Of a stretch of 64,000 bases of DNA, positions 1 to 10,788 are shown piece after piece; within the stretch, counting starts at the first letter, position 1; each line of letters begins with the position of its first letter. Position numbers and translations under genes: made by a program. This DNA is from Hyaloperonospora brassicae. Taxonomy: Eukaryota > Oomycota > Peronosporomycetes > Peronosporales > Peronosporaceae. The stretch is from positions 62,001 to 126,000 of the forward strand of contig CANTFL010000550.1 of NCBI GenBank assembly GCA_947650285.1, written 5' to 3'. Below the pieces are notes generated by a model that ran no database searches, was not told the DNA's origin, and saw only the letters and a program-made list of their open reading frames with translations.

Positions 1-287
1 AAACCACGACCCTGCCCGGATCCCCGCCGTTTCAAGAGAAGGCGAACGAGCTCATAAAGCAGAGCCTTACATGCAATGTGTCACCTCTAGCCGCAACTGG
101 ATTCCTATGAATGTACGCGAACCTACGTAAACGAAACCATCGGAATAAGGTAGGACCGTGATCCGCCTACGGCATACAAATTGAGGCTCTGAAAAGTAGC
201 TAATTATTTCTTCTGCAACTTCAGGGCGATATGTAAAAGTTGACGAGCTGTCCTGTGACTAAGCACACTTTCTGGCAGAACAAGATG
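1..287. other. Left flank of the first retroelement, no gene recognised
   Basis: No coding region or repeat is recognised here. The last six bases, AAGATG (282-287), are the left copy of the target-site duplication of the element that begins at 288. Confidence 0.6.
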
Positions 288-1599
288 TGTGGTAGAGTGG
301 TGATCACAATTTTCTTGTGATCCCGACTCTCCACTGGCGCCCGGACGACCGACTAACGGAAGGGGTACCCCGATTCCGTGTTCTGTATGTTCTTGCTCAC
401 CTTGTGTACCCGTCGGTGGGGCGGGTTGCGTTCTTCTTGGTGGACTTGAGCTGATGCTGAACTTGACCGTCTTAGGGATAGGTGTTGATCGGGTGAAAAT
501 GCTTCACCCGGTCAAACGTAGGTGCGGATCGCGTGGAAATTCTTCACTCGATCGCTTGTAACTTGGTCTCTTTCCTAGAGTCGTCTTTGTCAGGGGTGAT
601 GCTTGATACGCGAGCCTTCTGACCAGTTGAGCCGTCTCGCGATCTTGAATCTGAACCGTAAGGTTCATTGCGTCCTACCGCAGTTGATAGGGGTGTGAGA
701 ATTGACTTTCCGCCTGGCCAAACAATCCAAGGGCGAAGTTCGCTGAGACGTGGGTATCTCTCTTTTTAACGGGAGGCCAAAGATCCTGCCCGGGAGAAGT
801 CGACGCGTGTCTTTCGTTGCAAATTCAATTCTGCTTAATGTCAACCAACCAAATACAAAACCTATGACTATGCCTATCTGTTCGCTAGATCACTGTTGCG
901 TATCGCCTGTCTATGTCATTCATCTCTTACCTCATGCGGTCCACAGCATACATTCCGTAGTGGATCGCGGGCAGCGGATCGCTAGGTAGTGGTTCGCTAG
1001 GTAGTGGATCGCGGTATGTGATCCACACCAATTATGTGATCCACCTCGAACCGCTCCCTAGTGGATCGCTCCATAGTGGGATCGCGGTGCAGTGGATCGC
1101 GGTGCAGTGGATCGCGGTGCAGTGGATCGCGGGGTAGTGGATCGCGGTATGTGATCCACACCAATTATGTGTCCACACAATTAAGCATTACACACCCAGT
1201 GTGGGTCGTGATCAATCTTTCGAGTCTCTGATCGAGCATCTACCGTCGGGTCGCAGTCATTTCTGAGACCTCGCATGTTTGATGATTTTGGCGATACACT
1301 CCTCCAGCTTGATTCCATATTCACCTATCTTCCATTGCCGTTAGCGATCCAGTACTCCGGTTGATGCTCACCCGTTGAGCGATCCGGTCCTTGTAATTTG
1401 GCGATCCAAGCCCTTGTAATTTGGTGATCCAAGCCCTTGATCGCGGGTCGCGAACGGTCAATTATCGATCCTCGACGATACTCATTCTCGACCGTTAGGT
1501 AGATCCATCCGAATAACTTAACAGTCATTTCTGTCACGCATTCGTATATTTACATCCTGCGTCACAACACCACGGTTAAATGTCGTGATCACTTTACCA
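288..1599 (-). repeat. 3' LTR of the first Ty3/Gypsy element (left copy)
   Basis: This copy matches 10789-12096 at an offset of 10501 bases. It begins TGTGG and ends in ACCA, giving TG...CA ends. It is 4 nt longer than the other copy near 1503 and differs at only a few bases. Because the element reads on the minus strand, this is the 3' LTR. No convincing protein is encoded in it. Confidence 0.92.
957..1176. repeat. Tandem GTGGATCGCGG-type repeats inside the left LTR
   Basis: A core GTGGATCGCGG recurs many times with 13-15 bp spacing, including three near-identical units (GTGCAGTGGATCGCG) around 1088-1130. Copies of TATGTGATCCACACC sit on both sides and are partly reverse-complementary to the GTGGATC core, so the array could fold. 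The same array lies at 11458-11677 in the other LTR. A promoter or enhancer role in the LTR is only inferred. Confidence 0.75.
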
Positions 1600-1614
1600 C
1601 AGTCGCCCCCTGCA
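1600..1614 (-). other. Polypurine tract next to the 3' LTR
   Basis: Read on the minus strand, the bases just before the 3' LTR are AGGGGGCGACTG. A G-rich purine run at this place is the expected primer for plus-strand DNA synthesis in LTR retrotransposons. Confidence 0.6.
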
Positions 1615-1863
1615 CCGTTAGTCGACAAACGGTATCGACCTAGCTGTGCGTCCTCTTAAATCTTGACCTCTATTGACTTTCAGACCTCTTCGGTAGTGCA
1701 ATCTCACTGGTAATGCCTCATCTTATCGATACCCACGATCTTTATTTTCGTGTAGACGCCATAGGCGTTCTTGTTGATCGTCGATCGTCCTTGTTGAGCG
1801 GGTTTTGCAACCTCATATCTTCGGTTGGGCTTTCGTCTTGCTGATTGCTGGACCGGTCTTGTG

Positions 1864-2440
1864 CCCCACAATTTTAAACCATGATCCCATCTGGATGATT
1901 GGTGGACTGTCTATGAACCCGACCAGACTCATCAGAAATGCTGTCACTGATGACATTCGACTCGCAAACTAGTTGCTTGGAACGGTGTTGCGCTTGATCG
2001 CTTCCCTCATAGGTTCGGACCAATTAGATCACCGCCAGTGACTTTACCGTCTCCTTCCTTCCAAAACGTCGTCGGTTAATATCGCCACAAATCTTTTAAC
2101 CTGTCTGCTTCACCATCCTTGACCCCACAATCCTCAACCATGATCACGTCGTGGTGATGGGTGAACTGTCTATGAACCTGACTAGCCTCATCAGAAATGC
2201 TGTCATTGATGACATTCGACTTGCAAACTGGTTGCTTGGATCGGTGTTGCGCTTGACCGCTTCCCTCATAGGTCCGATCAAATACATATCCGCCAGTGAC
2301 TTACCTTCTTCTTCGTTTCGAAATGTCTTCGGTAGTCATCGCCGCAAATCTTTTGGCCTTATTTTCTGGATCATATTTGTTTCTTACAACCCTCGACCGT
2401 GATCGCGTCTAACTGATGGGTGGACCTTATATGAACTAGA
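1864..2440. repeat. About 259-bp tandem repeat, two full copies and a partial third
   Basis: Copy 1 (from 1864) and copy 2 (from 2123) share long matching stretches, for example CTCATCAGAAATGCTGTCA and TTGCGCTTGA; a third partial copy starts near 2387. They lie between the integrase end and the 3' LTR. Reading frames inside differ between copies and contain stops, so I treat this as non-coding duplication within the element. Confidence 0.8.
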
Positions 2441-3013
2441 TCAGCTATCTCGTGATAGGCATCCTCATGCAACGGTCTCTACAACACCGACCACTTCACT
2501 TGATCTATCACGCGCTCAAAAGCCTTTAATTATCTCTTTTTCAGTATCGATCGGCAAAGCTACCTCCATTTATCAAAGAGCTTACATCAATTCTTCTTCG
2601 TCGATCGTCACATAAATTCATCTCATTTTCCTTTTCATATATATATATCCACTGCGATCCGTTTGGATACCCTGGATAGCCACACAAAACCCTTCCCTTT
2701 ATTCACATCTGCAACCTACTTGCAGGCAACTTCCGATTAGACACATCGGTTATTCATCCACCGCTGCTTCGCGTGATTGCATCAACTCGATGCGATTATT
2801 GCTGACTCGATCGCGATCGAACTCTTGCAGCAAGGCCCCACATTTCACGTCGGCCTCATCTATCCAAGTCGGATCGACCGATCCCTTCCGTCTCACCAAA
2901 TACTGGCGCTGCACTCTGCCAAAACCGGTCCGTCAGCCGGATTGCACATCCAATATCGTCTCGACTTCAAATTCATCTTCATCCAATGTGCGTTCCCAGC
3001 GATCTTCCGGCAG

Positions 3014-4327
3014 CTAGGATTCGTCAAAATCGAAGTGCTCCGCCTCCTCAACGTTTAACAGGTTTTTTGGCCGATCCGGGAAGTTTTTCACCCGCTTAAT
3101 CTTGGATATAGGTACCAATGGGAATAATCGATATGGAGTATTTGAGAGCTCCAACCATACTGCGTGTCTCCTGCAAAGTTTCCTTACCCAGAATGGCCCA
3201 TGCCACATATGTGCCAGCTTTCGGGCGTATCCGTCTTTCACTCGATCCAAATAGAGCCACACTTGCGATCCAACTTCGATATCATGCGATCCGTCTTCAG
3301 TATTGTGTCGATCGGCCCGATCTTGGATTGCGATCCGTATACGATCGTTAACGGCTTCTCTCGCTCTCTGGTAATGACGTTGCATATGATAACGCCATCT
3401 TCTTGGATCTTGGTCCCGTCGTTTGGTGCTTCCCAAAGGCAAATTTGCTTCCAGCGTCGATCGTGAGTCCCAACCGTGGATCAGGTAGAATGGCGTATCT
3501 CCTCGTACGCGATCCTGTGCCATATTGATGGCGAACGTCAACCTTCTTGCGTACTCGTCCCAAACCTTCTGATCCGTATATGTAATGTATATCTTCAACG
3601 CCTTCGTCAGGGTCTGCACCATAATGTGTGATGTTCAATTCGATTAGGGTCGATATGCCATATTAGCACGCTGTTTCTGCCCCGCGATCCGGTTGAAAGC
3701 TCGTAAGAAATCGGACATGAATCCTGGCTCTCGATGATGACGGATCGCTTCACTGGCTCCAAATCTTTAAAACACACACTCTTCGTAACTTTCAGCGATC
3801 GTTTGCGCAGTTCTGGATGGACTCGCCTTGGCGATCACGTACCCTTAGAACATATCTACCCACAGCAACAACTCAGTATTTCCCTTGAAAGATCGCGGTA
3901 ACGATGGAATGTGATTTATAGAAATTATCTGAAACGGATAAGTGGCTTAGACATTCCCCCGCGATTCGCCGCGCAGGATATGTATACATTTTCCCGTCGT
4001 GCAATTAACACATTCTTCCACAGAATGATGGACACTCCGATAGAGCCCTCTCAAGTGGAACTTGGACCGGATTCGGTGATATGCTCTGCCGATACGTTAT
4101 TGTCCGCCCTCCAGACTTGTATGATAATGATGCAGGAAATCTTGCTGCAGTAGTTCCAATACCACCAAACGAATCAATTCCACGAGGCTATTTGGATCTT
4201 CCGTCGATCGCGGGCAGAAAATCAATAGTCCGCTTTCGTCAACTTCATAATCGAACGAGATCCGAGCACATACCTTTGCTTCTTCAATACTCAACTTCGT
4301 TTTGTCTCCGATCAGAAATTCCCTCAA
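3014..4327 (-). pseudogene. Integrase remnant of the first element
   Basis: Integrase would insert the element cDNA into host DNA. The N-terminal zinc module can be followed across a frame change (HHYHTSLEGG near 4100-4130, then ECVNCTTGK near 4030). The core has VDMF for the first acidic residue, but the second is His (HHREPGF, codon 3734-3736). The third, in a stretch broken by TAA and TGA just upstream of 3622, is no longer Glu. The C-terminal part, 3014-3622, is open and carries the GPY/F-type module (HMWHGPFWVRK). It encodes no active enzyme as read. Confidence 0.85.
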
Positions 4328-4559
4328 GTCGGCGATTTAACTCTCTTTATCCTGTGCTTGCTTAAATCTCTCGATTATGAACCTCTGAACGACTTCCTCT
4401 TGCACCACTTTATATGATCGTCGTCTCCTCACGGCTGATCTAGTAACGGCAAATGTTTTCGCGACCCGATCAACATTTTTGGGTGTCAATAACTCGTCCA
4501 ACCGGTTCAATGAATGTAAATTTTAACGATCTTGATCGGATAAAGGCATCGTGACCTTC

Positions 4560-4956
4560 TCTTTTTGTAAAGAGTTGCTTGCCAGTTGATCAACAGTCTT
4601 ATTCCAGTCCCTCTTCATCTTGAAAAATTAGTGGACCGGCGACGATCGGAGTTTCCCCATATCTTTGTGACGTATCAACTGTAATCCAAGCGCCTTGCAG
4701 TCGATTTATTCGCGCATCTGCCGAATCACCAAGTTAGAATCGCCACATATGATGATGCGCCCCCGCGCCTGATCATCCAGAAGATCAAAACCTAGTATCA
4801 GGCCACAATATTCGGCTTCGTTTACTGTCGGGTATTTTCCGTTTTCGGCTGCGACATTCACGATCTTTCATTCTGGGAGTTTCCACAATATTGCACTTTA
4901 CGCCCGCCTTTTTGTTTGGTTCGGGCCGATCCATCGAAAGTAACCACTAAAAGAAT
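4560..4956 (-). pseudogene. Second, archaeal-type RNase H domain (aRNH), interrupted
   Basis: Downstream of the normal RNase H, and still before integrase, a second RNase H fold is visible: FDGSAR (first Asp), then in other frames VNEAEYCGLILGFDLL (Glu), GDSNLVIRQM (Asp) and DWNKTVDQLAS (last Asp). All four acidic positions remain, but two stops and at least one frameshift break the reading. Extra archaeal-type RNase H domains are known in some oomycete and plant Ty3/Gypsy elements. Such a domain degrades the RNA strand of RNA:DNA hybrids. Confidence 0.75.
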
Positions 4957-5418
4957 GTCAACTTCCTCCACCGTTGGTGGTGGCATACTTATGGTATGTT
5001 TCGGCTGCTTCCTCAAGGCGATCGCAATCAACATCTCGTCAGCCTCTTTGCGCGGGGTAGTGCTGGCTGCAAGCGTACCATGTAATTTTTCTTCTCCCTT
5101 TTCACACTTCTTGATCTCCAGCGTCAAATTTGATAGCAACTCTGCCCATCTCCCCAGCCTCCCATTAAGGCCTGAAGTTTGTACTAGCCAGGCCAACGTT
5201 GAATGACGTGTGAGTACCTTGATCTCTCGTGCAACCAACAAAGTGTAGCCGATGTCCAGGATGCGCAGCATAGCTAAAACGGCTTTCGTTACCATTCCAT
5301 AGATAATCTCGTTAGGTGTTAGCGTTCTGATAATGATTGTTACAGGCCAGTATACTCCATCGTGTTCTTGTAGCAAAGCTGCACATACTGCCCATTTGCT
5401 AGCATAGACCACGATCAC
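4957..5418 (-). pseudogene. Original RNase H / tether domain of the first element
   Basis: This open stretch of about 155 codons has the layout of a Ty3/Gypsy RNase H. The first catalytic Asp position is Lys (YASKW, codon 5395-5397) and the usual Glu position is Ala (MVTKAVLAM, residue 46). In families with a second RNase H the original domain often decays into a structural tether, so these losses may be a family property. The frame runs directly into the second RNase H. Confidence 0.75.
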
Positions 5419-5529
5419 TGGAGGGCGACCCGGATCAAATTGTTTATAATTGGAATCTTAGCGATCTTATCCTTCAACATAGTGAGCGAAATTATCGCCT
5501 TCTACCATCAATTTATGTCCGTGCAGGTA

Positions 5530-5655
5530 GGATCGCCCCCTCCAACACTGGAAAACGTTATAACGCACCCTGTAACACTGTTACGGTTCGGATCGCCCCT
5601 TGCAACACCGTAAAACTTTAATTCTCCCCCTGTAGCACCGTTACTGTTTGGATCG
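5530..5655. repeat. 60-bp tandem duplication inside pol, in frame
   Basis: Units start at 5530 and 5590 with GGATCGCCCC and a third begins GGATCGTG at 5650. The period of 60 keeps the minus-strand reading frame and yields a roughly 20-residue repeat rich in Gly, Asn and Asp (GDPNRNSVTG type). It lies between the RT thumb/connection and RNase H. Confidence 0.75.
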
Positions 5656-5699
5656 TGATCACCACGACACTTCCTATCGTCAGCTCTCTTTTCATTCCG

Positions 5700-6660
5700 T
5701 GTTGCTGATTCCGCCTCATTCATACGTCGGATCTCGTGGAAGTCGGCTTCGCGTAATTCGTATAGCACTGATGCATATATCGCAAAGTCTTCAATGAATC
5801 GGCTTTAGTCATTCAAACTCCCCGAAAACGACTGCATCGACCGCAGCGGTCGAGGTAACGGAATGTTGACCAGCGATCCGAGATCCTTCGGGTGTGCTTC
5901 CAGCCCAGCGAGTGATACTTGTTGACCGAGATATTCCGCTTTGCGTCTTTTTTAAAAACTTTTGGTCAGGCTGATCGACAGAGATCACTTGTCGCATGCA
6001 CGTAGCAATCTATCCACTCTTTCGTACAAATAGGCCCACGATGTAGCTGGAATCAGTATGTATTTGATGTACGGTCTTTGACCTAGCCCAGATGGTGTCT
6101 GACTGGTTTCCGGCTCTCCTTCAGTAAACACGTCGATCCGTTTGGACGATTCCGTAAAGGAGGTGTCCGGATCAGCGCCGATTCCCATATATCCATACAA
6201 TGCATTGTCGGTCAGGCGTTGATAAATTTGTGGAGCGTTTTTCAATTTAAACGAAATCCGTATCCATTCAAACATGCCTGACGGCGTGATGAATGCCGAA
6301 ATTATTCTTGCCTCTTCGTCATCTCCACCACCCAAAATCCGCTTGCCATGTGCAGTGAGCAGTACCACATCGCTTTGTCCATGTCTTGTAAAGGTTCATT
6401 GATCGATGGCATTGGGTACACCATAAGCCTTGTCAACTGATTAACCCGCCGATATTCGATGCACAATCGAATGTCCTCGCCATTCTTCTTGATGACAACG
6501 ACGATCGCCAAGACCAATGTGATGTGGAAGGTCGATTAATCTTGGCCGATAGCAGTCCTTTAATCAATTCTGCTAATTTTTCGAAGAACTTGGTGCTACT
6601 GGCCGTACACGTCGCGCGATCGGGCTCGCTCCTCACACGTCAATATCGCATATCTCCCCT
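5700..6660 (-). pseudogene. Reverse transcriptase remnant, active site YIKY instead of YxDD
   Basis: RT copies the element RNA into DNA. Recognisable blocks follow in order on the minus strand but in several frames: VVVIKKNGEDIRLCIEYRRV, FKLKNAPQIYQRL, then PYIKYILI where the catalytic YxDD should be (6060-6071), and a connection block ending SRFIEDFAIYASVLYELREA near 5770. The two catalytic aspartates are replaced by Lys-Tyr. With the stops and frameshifts this copy cannot make active RT. Confidence 0.9.
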
Positions 6661-7343
6661 CGTGCGGCTGGAGGGAGTGCGTTTCCTTTACCAATAAGAA
6701 GGTGTTTTTTTATCCAGATCCATTGTCGCAATCGTTCTTGGTCATCAGTCAGCGGTACACCTGAATCGCCTACCTGAATATCGTCGATCCCAACTTCGGC
6801 AGTGGGAAAAACAATGTCGAGCAGTACCGCCATGTGCTGATCCACATCCTCCGCATACGACTCCCCACTTACATGACAATAGGTAGCGACGTCCAATTTT
6901 CCTGCGATCCGGTCATTATCCGGACCAAGCTCTTCATCGGTCGTCAAACCTGGTAAAGATCCGGCCTTATTCTTCGACTGATCCCCTGCTTCATCGTTCG
7001 TCGTGCGTTCGTGAATCGTATGAACCACGGGAATGACACTTGTAGGTCGGTGATCAACTTGTCGATCGTCGATCGCGTCATGCGATTTGTCATGCGATCG
7101 ATCGGTATCCATGTCTTTATTCATCGTGACCTCTTCCATTGGCCTCCTGGGTGCTCGAACGCTTCCGCTCTTCTCCTCGATCGTGTTTAAAATGCGTGGC
7201 AGTGGGTCCACACGTGGAACCACTTTCTCGTCTCGGGTCGTGCTGACCTTCGATACACTATTCCTCGTAGGCCGACTTAAAACCTTCTTTGGTGTGGGGT
7301 AAGTCGGGTGGTGTACCAGCGGTCCCGCGTATGCGGGCGGCAC
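6633..7343 (-). CDS. Protease-RT linker region of pol, first element
   Basis: This is an open stretch of 236 codons, hydrophilic and rich in Asp, Thr and Pro, ending in a block (HLLIGKGNALPPAARGEICD) that leads into RT. It is probably the spacer between protease and RT in the polyprotein. I see no catalytic motif in it. It is the longest undamaged frame of this element, yet the domains on both sides are broken. Confidence 0.6.
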   Translation of the reverse strand: MPPAYAGPLVHHPTYPTPKKVLSRPTRNSVSKVSTTRDEKVVPRVDPLPRILNTIEEKSGSVRAPRRPMEEVTMNKDMDTDRSHDKSHDAIDDRQVDHRPTSVIPVVHTIHERTTNDEAGDQSKNKAGSLPGLTTDEELGPDNDRIAGKLDVATYCHVSGESYAEDVDQHMAVLLDIVFPTAEVGIDDIQVGDSGVPLTDDQERLRQWIWIKKHLLIGKGNALPPAARGEICDIDV

Positions 7344-7682
7344 TTCTTACTCTCTTTCAGTCGTAACTTTTTAAGGCTAGTGTCTGACACTCGTTGTACC
7401 GTCGGGATCCAACCGAGACATAGCCTGGGTATCGAGGCACCATGTCGGCAGCCATAATTCAGCCTAAGGTCGGTCCGCGGCCGAGAGAAACTACCTTATC
7501 ACTGAGATTTGTCAGCTGCAAAACTTGATCCGACCTATCCCAGTGGTTACGGTGGAAACCCACGTAGGATATCGCCTCACCCAAAACTTGGAGTTAGACT
7601 GGACGTTGCCGATCTATATCTCCGCCGATCTACCGACCGGCAGCAACAAGTGCTGTTCTGGGGTCACGATCGGCTGCATGTA

Positions 7683-8051
7683 TTATCCGTACAGAGGTCT
7701 GCAACCTTCTAGATGAATCCTCACTTCATCTGGTAATACCAGCGTCCCTTCAGCCAACTCCAGACGTATACCTGCGGGTACCATGAAGTTCATACCCAGG
7801 ATGACCTCTTGACCGACTTGATCACCCACCCACACATCAAAATAGTATACCAGCGATCCATTGAGGGTGATATTGATCTTGGTACGTCCTTCGGTCATGT
7901 ACGTGTTTTTACCAATCCCCACACACTCTTGTTTCTGATTCTCGTCATAGACACATCCTACCTTACGAGCAAAGGCGGTGTCTACGATCGAGATCTCAGC
8001 TCCTAATCCCAGTAGCATAGTGACCTTTTCGTTGTTAATATTTCCAACCAC
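7683..8051 (-). pseudogene. Aspartic protease domain, catalytic Asp lost
   Basis: The 122-codon frame has the size and layout of a retroelement aspartic protease: an active-site strand (TMLLGLGAEISIVDT, residues 11-25), a flap region, and the second hydrophobic strand VILGMNFMV near residue 84. The catalytic D-T/S-G triad reads G-L-G (codons around 8001-8009), so the Asp is missing. The protein would normally cut the Gag-Pol polyprotein. Confidence 0.85.
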
Positions 8052-8334
8052 TTAAGCTTGCTTGAATCATTTTTCAGGTGTAAGTTATTTCCGTTATCCC
8101 CTTGACTCATTCGGCGCTGAGACAAGTTCCATCCTTGTGGGCGATCGGGTGTACTCATCATGTCTTCTTAGACTCGACATGGAACGCAGACCGTTGGAAA
8201 AATCACATGTATTTTGCCGATCATCCTGCTTGTCCTCGCCTCCGTCGACCCACTTCCTCTGCACAAATGCATATACGCAGAGCCTAGAACGCTCGGCTAG
8301 TACCAGGTTCCATCCTGGCTAGCGTCCTAATTTA

Positions 8335-10306
8335 GCATATTCTTGGCTTGTTCCGGCAACACCCCTGCATGCTTAGAAGGCACACACCACTGACTGAACG
8401 TGTTGTAAAACTGTTCCGTCGGGCACTTTTCATCCTCTTGTACTTCCTTGCATACTGAACACACGTAGTATCACTTGTTCGCAGGATGACCCTTACTTCC
8501 TCACTTCTAACACGTAAGTCTCTTCCAACATCCGCGATCGTCATGTCCCTTTAACCCATAGTGCGTACACACTGTTTGAGGCTTTCCCCGATCGTAGGGC
8601 GGATCGCGGTCGAGTTGATTACTTCGAACGAGGGGGTTTCCCGGGTTCTGAGCGCAATCCGCAGCTGTCTCCATTTACCCATTGTGTCGATCCGGCTTCT
8701 GAGCGCGTTCCGTAGCCGTGGCCATTTACCCGTTGCGTCGATCCGAGTCGGATTCCGATCCGCAAGAGTCTATATCTGATCCACTGCTCTATCTTTCCAC
8801 TTGGATCGCTCTCACCGCTCGCGCTGGTTTTTCTGGCACTTGGACCGCCTGTGGTGCAACACGCTGTCGAAATTTGATCGACCCCATAGAGGCGTGAACT
8901 TCTCGAACTCATATGTTCTTCCGTTCTTGCAGCGTTTCCTTCATATCATCTACAGCTCCAAGGCGTACCATCGTTAGCATTCTAGCCAGATCGCGATCGT
9001 CCAGGGTACCAAATTAATGATTCACATGTTCCTTGCGAGTGGCGGGCGAATTATATCGTATCGGATCTTTGCCCGGATCGCGGCCACATTCAGACAGTAC
9101 AAGTACTCCAATGGAGTCTCGCTCGATCGCTTTCGCTCATGGTAGTAGAGTATCCCAAATGAAACACTATTCTTTCCTCCGTATTTGGCCATGAAGCCTT
9201 CCAGGAGTGTCTTCCACGAAGTCCTCGTTGAGCGACTGAGCTGGTTATACCAATCACGCGCCGGTCCCTTAAGATGATAGCTGAACACTTAGCACTTCTC
9301 CGCGTATGGCGCTTGATCGCGTAGTAACGCCGACTTCAATTTACTGATCCAGTTCCTGTCCCATTCTTCGTTCTTCTCTTGGCCGGAGATGGCTTTCAGT
9401 TCGGCCATGGCAGACATTCGAATCCTTTGGTTAGAGAATCCGCCAATCTCTGCCGCTTCTACCGTCACCATCTGCGGAAATCTATTGCCTCCTTGCTCCC
9501 GATGCTCATGACTATATTCATGCGATTTATTAAGACACGATCCAACTGATTCCATGTCAATGTCCAGCATATAGATCTCCGGTTCGGGATGGCAGTTAAC
9601 CGATCGTCCAGCGTTCATGTGAGCTTGTTTCTAGCTCTTACTTCTTCATGACTGCTCGAAAATAGGAATTCATTTGTTCTGACTCCACCATGTTCATAAT
9701 TTGCGCTGCCGATGGCCTTCCCGCTTGCGCTTCAGCCTCATTCCGTTCAAATGTATTCCGCAACAGATCCGCGCTCTTTGGTCCTAGAGACATCCGTTGG
9801 ATCTCGAACGAATCGTTCGAGTCCTCTTCCGATTCCGTTGTAGCTAATCGGGACGATCCAGTGTGTTCTTCCTTGGTAAAATGATTGATCGGCGTGAAAA
9901 CTTGATCCATCGTGATCCGCGGCGTAATCGGTTGATCCGAGATGCCGATCGGCGGGGTAGGATTGTCTCTGGGGTCGCGTATGCCTAGAAGCGGACTCAA
10001 CGTCTTAAACAGCGACTGTCTGGCAGCGATCACTCGATAGTGGTTGCATTCTAGTAGAGTTTGTGCGTTGAACCTCTCATTCGTAAACTTCGCCTCCGTT
10101 AGCAGATTGATTAGACGTCGGAGCGCCTCCAACACGTTGGGAGTTGGTTTGGGCGCTGTTATCGGTTCGCGTAGCAATACGGTCAGGTTGAGCTTGATCG
10201 TCTTGAGTACTGGATCGCTCGACAGTATCTTCTTCAGCTCCTTCAAGCGATAGTCTCGGCTGAAATCGTCGAATCGCCAATCTTTAAACTTTACTTCGCG
10301 ATCCAC
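8335..10306 (-). pseudogene. Gag remnant of the first element
   Basis: Gag forms the particle that packages element RNA. Frames at 10306-9638, 9618-9289 and 9288-9022 together make a Gag; the last two are one frame cut by a TAA at 9289-9291. The retrotransposon Gag core is visible as SYHLKGPARDWYNQLSRS just after that stop. Near 8340-8570 a Cys/His zinc-knuckle array can be traced (GCWKRLTC, KGHPANK, CSVC, EKCP), with several Cys positions turned into stops. Between 8619 and 8912 the frame has shifted. Confidence 0.8.
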
Positions 10307-10771
10307 TGACTTTGAGCCTTGATCTATCGTCTCCGTCTTGACCTAGCATCCGGATGGCTTGTTCTTGTAAGCATCTCGATCTTGTTTCGCCTCAGCCAGC
10401 TTCCTAAAGTCTTCCGAATATATTGTCTCTCTCTTCATCGTCACTAATAATTTATCTAATATAAATGAAAATCGTTCGGGGATTCCCTTAAGACTTTGGT
10501 TTGACGATCGCGCTTTGTAGTGCGATCCGCGGCGGCCCCCGAAGGGGCTTCAGGAGGGAGTTGGGGCTTTACTTCCAGATCGTGCGAACGATCTTCCTCT
10601 TTTCATTTTTTGTCGTCAAAGCCCCTCCCAAAACTTTGACGATCTGGGGATCCTTCTTCTTCACCCGTATGCGACGATCCTTCTGCCGCTGGCGCTTCTG
10701 TCCCAGGTTCAGTCTTGATCTTGCCTTCTTCGATCAGGAACGCACGGTGAAATCCCGAGTCACAAGAAGCC
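10307..10771 (-). other. Untranslated leader between primer site and gag, first element
   Basis: About 465 bases between the primer-binding site and the first Gag frame. No motif is recognised with confidence; packaging signals would be expected here. Confidence 0.5.
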
Positions 10772-10787
10772 CCGGTCACGCGCACCA
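10772..10787 (-). other. Primer-binding site of the first element
   Basis: The plus strand reads CCGGTCACGCGCACCA, which has the form of a tRNA 3' end (terminal CCA), one base before the 5' LTR. The minus strand therefore offers TGGTGCGCGTGACCGG as a site for tRNA priming. I cannot name the tRNA. It differs from the GCTACCA type used by the two other elements. Confidence 0.7.
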
Positions 10788-10788
10788 T

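Noticed and set aside
750..989. Identical 79-codon frames in both LTRs (750-989 and 11251-11490)
   Set aside because: They are identical because the LTRs are duplicates. The sequence has no family likeness and runs opposite to the element.
957..1176. The repeats in the LTR could be taken for a CRISPR array
   Set aside because: Units are 13-15 bp without regular spacers, the sequence is eukaryotic, and the array is part of a retrotransposon LTR.
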